From contig OX463806.1 of NCBI GenBank assembly GCA_949825045.1, forward strand, positions 40,324,208 to 40,388,207: DNA of 64,000 nt. The letters are read 5' to 3'. The stretch's first letter is position 1; each line of letters starts with the position of its first letter. Origin of the DNA: Argyresthia goedartella. Lineage: Eukaryota > Arthropoda > Insecta > Lepidoptera > Argyresthiidae. A program made the translations under genes and the position numbers. The notes under the pieces were generated by a model, which saw only the letters and a program-made list of their open reading frames with translations, searched no databases and had not been told where the DNA came from. Shown here piece after piece: positions 53,895-64,000 of this stretch.

Positions 53895-55345
53895 AGGTTG
53901 GATTTTAGATCACAAATGTAGTCTACAAAGTTATTGGTGCGGCTACTTCCATACTCCATGCACGTAACCAGGTGTATTCATAAGTTTGTCTGTGGTATTG
54001 AAATAAAAAAAAAGTCGGGTTGTTTGAACTTACCCCCGCGCTTTCCTGAACAATAGGGTCTTGACAGACAGACAGAGAGACAGACGGACAACAAACATCC
54101 TAAAAGGGTTTCTTTTTTCCTTTAAGGCCCAAGATCAGACAAAACCACTGAAGAGCGCTTTAGCAAAAAAAATAAAAAAGTTCACTAAATTCAGCGGTAA
54201 AAAAAAATGTTATTCACAATGAGATAATCTAGTTTAAATACGGTGTCGTTACATAATTGGATCAATTTACCGCGGTCGTAAAAAATCATGAACTAAGTCT
54301 GTACTTATTAAAAAGGAAATAAAATAATGTTAATATGAAATTACTGATTTTTCTCATTATTTTTGTACAGTAATTTTCCAATTTTGGAGCTCTTTTAAAT
54401 TCTTAAATTTTATCAATGAGCTTATTTCCGTTTTTAAGACTACGCTGTCTGTCTGTCCGTCTGTCCCCAGGCTGTATCTAATGAACCGTGATAGGACAGT
54501 TGAAATTTTCACAGATGTTGTATTTTTGTTGCCGCTACAGCAAAAAATACTAAAAAACAGAATAAAATAAATATTTAAGGAGGCTTCAATACAACAATTC
54601 TTTCAATACCACATCCAAACTTATGAATGCACCGGGTTAGGTTCATGGAGTGTGAAAGTAGCCGCACCAATTACTTTGTAAATAACATTTTGGTATGTTG
54701 TACGGTGGTACGGTTTGACTCGCACTTGCCCTGTTTTTTATAAGTATAAGGTAGAGAGATAGATTCATGATTCCTATTCTATTGTATACTTGTCAATCCG
54801 ATTAACTTGGGGTAGGGTGTATGAGGGGGTGGAAAATAATGAAAAAACTAGGTACTAGGTCATATTTTATATACCTAGCTAGCAAGAGCTAACGTCGCCC
54901 GTAATTAACTGCAGTCTTCGTCAGGTTTAACGATTTAGGTAAATTGCTACATTAATAGGATTATGTAACCTAAGACTGTTTCACAATGATTGTTAACTCT
55001 CTGACTATACATAGAGTTGATAGTTAGTAATTGATTGGATACAAACGCAAGCCAGGTCAATCAAATCATAGGACTCCATATGGCCAGATCACCTGCCAGA
55101 TGGTTCGATGACACATCGAGGATAGCAGGAATAATGAACTACCTAGAAGCAATTTAAATAACCGGTCAAGTGCGAGTCGGACTCGTACACGAAGAGTTCC
55201 GTACCAACGCAAATTGGTAGAGATGGTGTGGAGTGAATAGTTTGGATTTTACATAGAAAAATGTTGTTTACAAAGTAATTGGTGCGGCTACTTTCACACT
55301 CCATGTACGTAACCAGGTGCATTTATAAGTTTGTATGTGGTTTAC
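53895..55345. repeat. Three copies of the GTCAAGTGCGAGTCGGACT repeat family
   Basis: Plus copies are at about 53895-54035 and 55160-55345, and a minus copy at about 54598-54735. They share AGTAATTGGTGCGGCTACTT, ACACTCCATG and ATAAGTTTG. 55165 has the head CGGTCAAGTGCGAGTCGGAC. Associated (CTGT)n/(GACA)n runs (54064-54095, 54446-54470) are the usual companions of this repeat. Confidence 0.75.
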
Positions 55346-55689
55346 AAATAAATAAAAATCCTTGTCAATTAGAGTAGGGTTTCTTGTAATATTTGGCTTA
55401 AGTTTTATGTTCTGTATTTTTTTCGTAATTTTAGACTGTAGTTTCGGCTCGTATTTTTTTGCACTTTTTGATCATAACTATCGATGTTATCAAAACTAAA
55501 ATTAGAAAAATATATTTTTGAAAAGTTCTTAAGAGCCCTTTTCAATGATACATGACTTATATTACGGTGTTTTTTGTTTGTTTTCGTTTTATCATTTATA
55601 AAGTAACAACTGCTATTTTGCGTAACTTGCGATTTACCAGAGCTGATTTGGCCGACTGCGGCGCCTTAACATTTCTTTGTTTTAATTTT

Positions 55690-55905
55690 AACGACTTCTA
55701 TGGCGTTAGGGTTCGAGGCTCTGCCTCCCCAGCGAGAGGTCCCGGGTACGAATCACGGCTGGGGAGGGAAAAAAAATAACCCCAGATCTTAGATGTTTAT
55801 ATATGTGTGACCTCGCTGATTCTGGCTTCTACGACACAGGCTGACCTATTGTGGGGCCAGATGCATTGTATGTACCTGTATAAAAATGTTTCCATGTTGC
55901 ACATA
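55690..55905 (+). repeat. tRNA-derived SINE, copy 3
   Basis: Plus orientation: a GGCTCTGCCTCCCCAGCGAG head, the B-box-like GAGGTCCCGGGTACGAATC and the body ending TTGTGGGGCCAGATGCATTG. It matches the copies at 46000 and 50984. Confidence 0.76.
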
Positions 55906-57019
55906 GTTTTACCTCAAAACAAACGTAAATCCTACAAATTTGGTCTTTAAAAAAGTGTTTATTTTTTGTGGTAAGTGTTTATTGTTGGCCTTATCCATTG
56001 TCGAATTAAACAAACTTTACGCGTTTCTACCTAGACCCCAAAGATAGATAGCGGTTAGTTAAACTCAGGTCAAAAAAATCTACCTATATACTAAACCTAT
56101 ACCTATACTAAACCTTTAAACTATACTTAACCCGAGATTATTTATTATATTATATATTTATTCTTTCATTCCTTACGTCATTACAAATATCAAAGTGAAC
56201 GCTAGATGTAATGTTAACTGCCCTTACCGTAAACTTATACTTGAGCGTGGGAGTGTATCTCCTTGTGAACTGAACACCCACGTAAACTAGTCTATGTTTA
56301 ATACCACACCTTCTAACTTTACAAATATATTTTATTCAGGTAAAGAAAAGTGCATGGGTCAGGTCAGCAGAGGTTGTTATAACTTCTTCTTTACTTCAAA
56401 GGATATTTTTCAATGCATGGAAACTTTTTAATGCGATAGTATCAAGTATCAAAGTTCATAAAGAAATCTTAGTTCTTAAAGAGACTTTGGGACTGTTTGC
56501 TTTGCGTGAGGTAACGAACTACTGCTGCCTTAGCATAAGTTTATTGTTCATGATTGAAACAAATATATTTAGTTACTGACTGCTTCATAGTTAATTAGTT
56601 CAATTTCACACACACGCACTTTCCGGTCCTTCTATAGAAAATGTTGTCTAATAATAGAGCACAAGTAGGTAACATATAGAAATATTTATTATTTTATTTA
56701 CGAATATAATTGAATAGTCTTATAATTTTAATTTCATATATTTCGTATATATATTTATTGCACATAAAACGACATAAGATATAATAAACATGCATGCTTA
56801 TCTCTAAATAGAGATCTCTTCCAGCAAACCCAAGTTTAATATAGTTTCTAAGTTAGTTATGTTTTAACATACACGACTCTATTTAACTTCTTTCAAGACA
56901 TTTATTTCTTCGCCGAGTGGTTGTTATTATAGCATTTGACATCAATAAAATGATTAAAATTTGCTACTCTAAACTCTAAATAGGTTCGCCTACCTAACGC
57001 TATTTTTGTTTCTTTTCAG
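55906..57019. other. No gene; one repeat fragment
   Basis: AT-rich. 56738-56835 is the inverted copy of the repeat at 20205-20355. The rest shows nothing recognisable. Confidence 0.4.
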
Positions 57020-57079
57020 AATCGAGCTATAACCGGAGCTGTGACTCTCCCACGATTTACTATTAGAAGTGATAAATAA
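57020..57079 (+). CDS. Possible terminal exon (low confidence)
   Basis: A strong acceptor TTGTTTCTTTTCAG ends at 57019. It is followed by 19 open codons (NRAITGAVTLPRFTIRSDK) and TAA at 57077-57079, with AATAAA overlapping the stop (57075-57080). Splice-site quality is the only real support. No other exon of the same gene was found. Confidence 0.25.
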   Translation, partial: NRAITGAVTLPRFTIRSDK

Positions 57080-57596
57080 AGTTGAATTAACTCATAGTTA
57101 CATAGACTTAGGTACAGATATCTCTTACATAATATCGATCACCTTTTCTCCTTGACAAAGACACCACGTCTACCTGCGTACATAGCTCGTTATCTACGAT
57201 TTGCGTGGGAGAATATAGATACGTCATAAGATCATAAAATAAAATACAGAATATCGAGTCAAGCCGTGAATAAGGTGAAGGCGAAAATCGTGGACAAGGC
57301 CATGACCGTTGCAAATGCGAACTACCGCGGTGCGGCTCAATCACCACTATCGCTTACATAACCAAACAGTTAAATACTTTTTTGTGCTCCGAGCCGAACG
57401 CACCGAAATACTCTTCTCGTACCGAAAATATTCTAAACCACGATATTCTTAAAACAAATACTCGCAACAATTCTAAACAATCGAAGACGGCCATCGGATC
57501 TCGATATCAAAGATAAGTGTGATAGGCAGATAAAAGACTGATCTTCAATGTTAGAGTAATGGACGGGCAAACAATGTGGGTGGCAATCGAGTAGGG

Positions 57597-57859
57597 ATGC
57601 TGTCTTATATGGTGCCCGTTCCGGTGGACGCGAAGCCGCCGCCTGCGCCCGCACAACCTGGCAAGCCCCGCCTGGCGCTGGTGCTGGGCGACAGTCCGGA
57701 GCCGGCGCCAAGGAAGACGAGAACCAACATCTCCAAGGAGTCCTCGACCAGCTCCTTCGCCAGTGACCTGACGCTGTCGTCGTCGACCCCGACCGGGGCG
57801 CTGGACAAGCCGAAGCACAAGCTGCTGGGGAACGGGACTAAGCACACCACGTTGAAGAG
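57597..57859 (+). CDS. Coding exon of an unrecognised Pro/Ser-rich host protein
   Basis: The ATG at 57597 opens MLSYMVPVPVDAKPPPAPAQ, then GKPRLALVLGDSPEPAPRKT, SKESSTSSFASDLTLSSST and GNGTKHTTLKR, and stops at a consensus donor GAG|GTAAGT (57860), phase 2. Codons are GC-rich and there is strong compositional contrast with the flanks. The content is low-complexity and basic/Ser-rich, typical of a disordered N-terminal region of a signalling protein. I do not recognise the family. The CpG-rich region at 40.5 kb could be its promoter across a 17-kb intron. The following exons are not visible in the window, or lie in 58-63 kb and were not detected. Confidence 0.68.
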
Positions 57860-57982
57860 GTAAGTTTGCTTGTTTGTTTTGTTGTTGCTTTTTCATACCT
57901 TATCGAAATGTAGACAACTACCTACAAACATTTCATAAAATATTTAGCGGCATTTACCAAACGATATTTTTGTGCAAAAATA

Positions 57983-58425
57983 CACTGACGAGCAATGAAA
58001 AAGTTCCACCCAGAAAATGCCGACAACTAATGGCCCCAATTTTTTAAAACATTTAATTTAAAATTTGAAGACAATATTTACGTTCTTAATTGGTAATATT
58101 CTGATGCGCTGTTAAATGTACAATCGAACCATCTGAATCATGACCCACCATAAGCTTATTTTGCTAAACCCCTTAAATGCAAGTAGGTCGAAATTCGCTT
58201 GAAAGTTTATTTCCTTGGTAACGAACTTGTTATCATTTGATTAGACACTGGCATTTACATAGATCTTACAAGTTTGAAAGTTTCAAACGAATTATCAGGC
58301 AAATGGGTCATGATTCAGTTGGTTCGATTGTACTTCAATATTGCAGACAGCGTCATTAAGCTAGCGTTTCCGTTTAGGAGTAATTTGGTGCTATATCATT
58401 GGAACTTTTTCATTGCTCGTCGTTG
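57983..58425. mobile_element. Tc1/mariner-like MITE, ~440 bp
   Basis: CACTGACGAGCAATGAAAAA GTTCCA (57983) is mirrored by TGGAACTTTTTCATTGCTCG TCGTTG (58400-58425), with TA outside. An inner pair GTACAATCGAACCATCTGAA TCATGACCCA (58118) / TGGGTCATGATTCAGTTGGT TCGATTGTAC (58302) shows arms of over 150 bp. It lies in the intron after the exon at 57597. Confidence 0.82.
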
Positions 58426-58429
58426 TATA

Positions 58430-60500
58430 TCTTTATTAACGTTTTACCCTTTTCCAAGTTTAGGTTTTGGAAAACCTCATTCGCCATTATGTCAAGTTAC
58501 TTACTTTTACCGTAGTTTTCACTGCAAAAGTTCTCAATTTGGTCAGAGCCACTCTTGAATAGGTACCAGGATATTAGTATAAACCACTTCGAGAATTATT
58601 TGTTGTTCGCTAAACAGCCCGAGTTACAAAAGAAGTGTTTTCTTATTGCTCTACGTATGATAAGAGCTGGTCCTTCGTGGCAAATGAAAAGCTGAACAAG
58701 ACCTAAAAATATTTAATAGTTGTCGTTACATTAACCAATTTCCACAGTATTGTAAATAAACATTTATAAAAATAACATCTGGAATCGACTAGGTGTTCTT
58801 TTTCTTCTCAAAGTAATGAGGTAAATCCCAGGCGTCTGGAAGCTTGCGAGGAATTTTGGTCAACCAAGAGGTGTAGATCTCGAGCTTACATTCTGGCCTG
58901 GAAGTAATATCTACACGTTAAAGGCATCGGTACACCGCAGGCGGGACAGGACGAGGTCGGTCGGTAGCGGGGCGGGTGTCAAACACAATCAACTCTATGA
59001 AACATGGTGGGCCCGCGCTATTGCGTCAGTGTGGCGGCCATTTGACCATACATACCCCCCCCCCCCCCTCCTTCGCCCGAATCGATCGAATTTATAATCA
59101 CGAAGTTTAAATCAATGGGGCGAACGAACAATGTAAAGGATAACCTTTTACTTTATTTACACATATTTTAAAGAAAATTGTCATTATTGATAGAACAAAC
59201 GTCAAATTTTAAGAATTTCGTTCCGTCAGGTGATATATTTCTTTATTTATTAGGTCCTTTCTCTTGTTATGTCGAATCTAATGGCCAAAACTATTTGGAT
59301 TACTGTAAGCATCCCAGGGTTCCATCTCCCACTTTCGAGAGCCATCATCGGACCAGCTCCATGGTACCATATGGCACAAGAACTCGAAGTGGGCGAAATT
59401 TTGATTCTTAGATTCTATAACATTTACAAACAAACTTAGTTACAGCTGGACTAGAAGGGCGTTACAAAGAAGAAAATTAGGTTTAGTCTTGCGTTTTTTC
59501 AAGCTAGAAAACAACCCGAATAGGTACTTATTTATCTCTTAGTTACACTGTATGACTGTAACAAAGAGAGAGAGCTAACAAAACAAATACTCAGAGGGAT
59601 AATAATTATCCTAAGCCGAGATAAGAATGGGGTGATAGTATCTAGTGAATCCCTAACAAAACAGTGTTATCTGTCTGTGAACCTACAGGCCTTTGTTACT
59701 AGAAGACGCCCACGCAGTACTGCGGTTTTATTTCCAATAGACTCTTACAAAATTCACTAAATAAGTTACCGGTAATTAATAATAAATCATAAACGTCGGA
59801 TCAGCGCAGGACAGGCTTGCTGGAGGGTATAGTTCGCTTCGAATTAGTGTATGGACCGAATTATTCAGTCACACTTCACGACTAAGTGGATTTGCTAAAG
59901 CCATAATCGTGTTTCACACAGCAGTCAGTTTATATTGTACGTGCGATGTAGAGGTAGGCAGGTTGGTTCACGTCTAGACACAGGTAGGTCACAAAGCCGA
60001 TATCCTTTCATTGTGACAATATATCTACCTACCTAATACGATTTGGATGCCCTGGCCTTGGAATACTCAAAATTTAAGAGCTAGGTCGGTAAAATTTGCT
60101 CTTACTAAGAGAGTAGTAGGTGGGAGTGTAAATTGTAGCAGCAGTCAGATCACTTTGGAGCTGACAGACCTTTTAGCACGCTGAACGTTATGATCGATTC
60201 GCTTCGCATCATATTTAGGGTCCTGGCCACATCACGATTCATACGATGGACTCCACCTAATTCGATTGAACCATTAACGAGCTATTTATATAAACCTAGG
60301 GTTTATTCCCATCAGCCCCCTTGATTAACAATCATGGCACTGGCTACAGGGAGGTGTTCTGTGTGCCCCACCTTCTAGGTTCACGGGCCGGCATGGGGCT
60401 CGCGTTGGCAACGCGGATGGTGGACTTGCAATAAAGCGCCTGATTGGATAGGCCGAAGAACTGCTGGATTGATATCCCACACACGACATAACATAGAATA
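58430..60500. other. No gene; repeat fragments
   Basis: A GC-rich patch at 58940-59060 with a C-run, and a lepidopteran repeat fragment near 59340-59380 (CATCATCGGACCAGCTCCAT GGTACCATA). The remainder has no recognised content. Confidence 0.4.
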
Positions 60501-60502
60501 TA

Positions 60503-60877
60503 CTAACCTACCAAGCCAAGTATGCACCTGTCAAATGCGACGTTACCCGCAGCCCCAAGACAAACGCGACAACCGAGTGCCTGATTAGCTTGGTGGATTA
60601 TAAGTACCCACTTGTTGGCCAGCCACCCGACGTATCCTGTAGTCGTTTGTGGCACGGGCTTCAGCGAGGTGGTGAGATCCATCTTGGCTGCGCGGGCTGG
60701 CATGGCCCTCGCGTACTCCGCGCGAATGGCGTCCGCCTCGTCTAGGGCTCGTCTGAAGGAGATTAACAGCATGTATGTTGCTATCCGCACGGTATTTTCC
60801 GCTGTGCGAATACCGCTAGGCCAAGGAGGCTTCATCAAAGGTGAAGTTACAGTATTCAAATGGAAATTGATTATCAC
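60503..60877. other. GC-rich segment open on both strands, probably transposon-derived
   Basis: Both a plus frame (60612-60914) and a minus frame (60877-60503) are open. The minus strand contains CGGGTGGCTGGCCAACAAGT and neighbouring sequence that resembles dispersed lepidopteran transposon DNA from memory. No domain is recognised on either strand, and I do not call a gene. Confidence 0.35.
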
Positions 60878-60914
60878 GCTTGAGTATCAGCTTAGAAACT
60901 TAAATCTGCTATGA

Positions 60915-62055
60915 TATAGATGCACTTAAAATAGGAAAAGATTGTCATTTAGTTAATAACAACGGGTATGGGTCAGAAAAATGGCTCTATTATTTGATAT
61001 AAAAAATATGTACCACCACGCCATTATGCTATTAATTAAGTTGTATTTAAGGTCTATCTCTTCTTGTCTATCTATTATTAATTTATTATAAAGGTGTGAT
61101 TCCGTATAGCCGAATGGATATCAATAGACAGACTCTCAAGTACATAATTGAATAAAGTTACAGTTACTTTCTGCTGGACGAAAAACTCCCACGACTACGA
61201 GATCGATACATTTAGTGTTTGGTGGTAGTAGTGGATCATAATCTGATCATAGAATCGGATGTTTATTTAACTGCGTTCAGGTATTGGCATTTAAGAAATG
61301 CACATGTGTATCGATCGTAAAAATCCTGCGATTCCGGAATCGACAAATTTAGTGTTCTTCTGAGCATAGGTTCTAATATCGGATGCATATTTTCCTTTCT
61401 TATATTATAAATTAGCTAGAAGCCAAACTGGCATGACCAACAATGGCAGATTAAGTCAACAGACTATATTTAGAAAAAATAATGTATACCTACGGAAAAA
61501 AATTATTAAAAAATATGGTGTTTAGTGAAATCTGGCTAATTTTCTTTCTTGCATCTATACATCCGATTAGTAATGGATTTCCTGGCATCCCGGGATAAAT
61601 TTATTAAAAAATATGTATTTAAGAAGCGGCTACCATAATTTCATAGGCAAAAATTAACTTTAGGTAAATATACATCCGAATATCCGATCTCTGCTTATGA
61701 CGGAATAAGCACAATATACGTCTAGAAGGAGTAATTGGCCGGAAACTTGGAAGTTTATCATAGAGAAGCCGGACGACGCGCGACGGGAGAATGCTTTGAG
61801 AGCGTATTCCTTTCTAATTAGTCATTACTGGCTTGTAATTGGGCCTCGGTGGCATTTATTAAAGCAACATGTTACAATTTTACAAAACTGAAATGGCAAC
61901 ATTATGAAATAATCATATAGGTAATGTGTTTTTTTATACCCATGTTGCTAGTTCATCTAACATGTGGGGAATGCATTCTACTACTGCTTGGCTTGAAACT
62001 GTTTGCACGTGTTTGTGAGGAAGTGAACAGTCAAATATGTAATATGTATACATAT
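60915..62055. other. No gene seen
   Basis: AT-rich sequence with short accidental frames only. Confidence 0.4.
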
Positions 62056-62059
62056 AGGT

Positions 62060-62285
62060 ACAAACTCATCATCATCATCATCAGCCCTCATCATCACACT
62101 GCTGGGCATAGCCTTCCCACATAGCACGCCATTCGCTACGGTGCCCCGCCACTCTAGCACTGGTGGCTTTCCAGCCACCTAAGCAATGTCATCTGACCAT
62201 CGATCGGGCCGGTGGTGGTCTGCCCGCTGTTCTCTGTCCTGTTCGCGGTCGCCACCCTGTGGCTGCCGCGGTCCTCCTTATAACA
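62060..62285 (-). pseudogene. RTE-like LINE 3' end
   Basis: The minus strand gives pieces of the usual RTE tail in mixed frames (for example VAGHRSEWRAMWEGYAQQC, with GGTGGCTGGAAAGCC upstream) and a (GATGAT)n end at 62065-62090. Only about 220 bp remain, with several stops. Confidence 0.65.
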
Positions 62286-62316
62286 TACCAGAGACTATTG
62301 GCTGGTACATACATAC

Positions 62317-62950
62317 AGTGGTGGACAGATAATAGTTAGTATACCATTACTGGTCGTAATTTCGACAGCTAATTAGCAACAATTTACATTTCGTTATAAA
62401 AACCCCTTAAAACTTATTGAACAGTAATTATTTATGGAAGTAATTGAACATTACTATAAACTTATGGTGGAATCTTCTAATTGGTAGAATAACCAGTGTT
62501 ATGGATTACAGATCTAAAATACACGACATTGGTTCGACTTTGCACCATAGTTTCTCTATAGAATCGTAGTCAATTACTTACAGATCAACAAATATTGTTC
62601 CAAAATCAAAAATCAAAAGGTTTAAGTTATTTATTATGCTGTACATATTTAAGATTGTGCTGTGGGCTCAGTCCCCAAATAAACAAAAATCCGTTTTTGA
62701 TCAGGATAAAGATACTTCTAATATTTCTGCTGCATTGAGGAGATCCAGCATCACTTCAATATTTCTCGCGGGACCAAAACCGTATCCAGAATGGCAACCC
62801 CATACTTTGCCTTTTATTATCCAAACCATAAAGCCTATCTGAACTACCAATTTGCATTTGATTTTCTCTTTCAAATATTATGTAGGGTAAATTAGCGAAG
62901 TCGTCGGCAAAGTCTTGTCCGCTGCATGCCCACTGATGACTGTGCAATAC
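62317..62950 (-). pseudogene. Tc1-like transposase fragment
   Basis: The minus frame from about 62830 to 62700 reads GKVWGCHSGYGFGPARNIEV then MLDLLNAAEILE, close to the VWGCFS...GP...IEG..D block of Tc1-type transposases. The other frame, at 62947-62756, is open and may hold the first-Asp region. A Tc1-type end ACAGTGGTGGACAGATAATA lies at 62317. The second and third catalytic residues were not found, so this is a relic. Confidence 0.5.
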
Positions 62951-63228
62951 TATGCAACTAGGAATTGATTGCTAATAACGAAGAACTGGGCCACGCCAGG
63001 TTCACTTCAAACAAATCAGCGACAACAGCCGCACACACACAGCTACATTGCATTCCGTATAAGCACACGCCACCACACGCACACATTGCCAAGTTTCGGG
63101 TTGTTTCGGGTGGTACGAGACGAGGCTATGCAATGCATGCGACGAGTCAACGTCATTCGTCCGGGCGGCACGTGTTAACTTGTTTGTGTGATTTGCGCGC
63201 AGATTATTATTTATTATTTTCATGCAAG

Positions 63229-63320
63229 ATGAGTAAATATTGTGCGGTATACGGTTGCCTCAATAAGGATTCTAAAAATAAGTATCTAGCATTTTTCAAA
63301 GTACCCCGAGATAAGGAAAT
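63229..63320 (+). CDS. First coding exon of a THAP-domain protein (continues beyond the window)
   Basis: The ATG at 63229 opens MSKYCAVYGCLNKDSKNKYL followed by AFFKVPRDKE, and the exon ends at a good donor AAT|GTGAGT (63321) in phase 2. C-x4-C followed by F-x-x-P-R-D is the start of a C2CH THAP zinc finger, a DNA-binding domain shared with P-element transposases. The rest of the C2CH (Trp, Cys-x2-His, AVPTIF) must lie in later exons, not seen here. An upstream ATG at 63222 is out of frame (MQDE stop) and would be a short upstream ORF. Upstream GC/CA-rich sequence (63040-63200) is a plausible promoter. Host gene or domesticated transposase cannot be decided from one exon. Confidence 0.72.
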
Positions 63321-64000
63321 GTGAGTATCCATCCATACTTATAGTACCTATATTGTTTGTAAAGTAAGTTTTAGGTTTTGCATCAGTGAAATGAGAACAC
63401 AAAAATGCTACTTTACTAACTCTAATCGCTAATAATAATAACTTATAGGCATACGACCTTGTGTTTACAATACGTAGTATATAAAAAGCTTTTAGATAAC
63501 TTGCAATGTATGTTGTTCTACTTATGTAGGTATGTTTGGTCGGGTGGAATCTTGCAACTTAATTTTCAAGCAGATATTTTTTTAACCGATTATACGAAGT
63601 ATACCCCCTCCAAGCGGCACTCAGAGGCAGAATACGGGGCATCACCTATAAGTAGGTACTTGTTTTACCGTGCAGCGAGCGACGAGCGACGACGCAACAA
63701 ATCCGCACCGCAACCCGCGGCGCTAAGCGACAACCCTAGCCGTTTGAGCAAGAGTAGGTAGTTATCATGCGAACAGGGGCCTAGTGAACTTACTTTTTAT
63801 ACTATGACTGGGCCGTTAAATGAGCCATCAATTAACAGGCCAGTTAGGTCCATCCAATTGATATATACAATATTCAGATATGCAAGAAGTTTATGCAAAT
63901 ATAGGTGGAGGCTTATCATATCTTCTGGGAAAAAGGCCCGCTAAAGAACGTTTCATACTGCTGTTGCCCAGCTTTAGCTATAAGTAAATAATCAGAGCAA
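63321..64000. other. Intron or unexplained sequence after the THAP exon
   Basis: The open frame 63459-63761 includes GC-rich repetition (GCGAGCGACGAGCGACGACG) and ends at TAG. No acceptor and THAP continuation could be supported. Confidence 0.35.

Noticed and set aside
60503..60914. A host gene on either strand
   Set aside because: Both strands are open because of GC content; no domain or splice structure, and parts resemble dispersed repeats.
63459..63761. Second exon of the THAP gene
   Set aside because: The frame lacks the Trp, Cys-x2-His and AVPTIF expected next in a THAP domain and has no good acceptor.

Overview
This is eukaryotic, AT-rich, intron-containing DNA, almost certainly from a moth or butterfly (Lepidoptera). 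The evidence is the repeat content: several copies of the 'GTCAAGTGCGAGTCGGACT' family that litters lepidopteran genomes, a tRNA-derived SINE, RTE-, jockey- and RNase-H-type LINE fragments, Tc1/pogo/hAT-like elements and a Helitron. I see no bacterial, CRISPR or standard RNA gene. Most of the window is layered mobile DNA with a few host exons between. Family names rest on motifs and memory, because no search could be run.

Layout. 1-6404 (minus): a decayed Helitron (leader, DUF6570-like region, cysteine-protease-like module, HUH/Y2 Rep, PIF1-type helicase). A 3,441-bp internal block of it is tandemly duplicated, and the left copy runs off the window. 7720-10056: a dispersed repeat (second copy at 28560-29065) split by a 1.6-kb long-TIR element, which carries a small spliced cysteine-rich (CXC-like) gene with one nonsense codon. 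10126-14505: a MITE split by a 4-kb pogo/Tigger element with a dead DDE transposase that ends in a PHD-like zinc finger.

14850-22911 (plus) is the best host gene: eight exons with perfectly consistent phases, 350 codons, with introns packed with transposon debris. Downstream are an orphan exon (23811), a 67-bp x3 minisatellite (25972), an unexplained short frame (26846) and a broken tyrosine-recombinase domain (27338-27897).

28264-39130 is nested transposons: a 5'-truncated RNase-H LINE with a 14-bp target duplication (29370-31743), a Tc1 element with a LINE inside its terminal repeat (32176-35157), an RTE-like LINE tail split by a 601-bp hAT-like MITE with an 8-bp duplication (36820-37420), and a jockey-like RT tail. 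40430-40960 is GC-rich and promoter-like. 41000-46000 is mostly quiet. 46588-48173 is a Tc1 element whose transposase has one visible nonsense codon. 50-56 kb holds SINEs, foldback elements and tandem repeats. 57597-57859 is a Ser/Pro-rich host exon, and 63229-63320 is the first coding exon of a THAP-domain gene that continues past the window.
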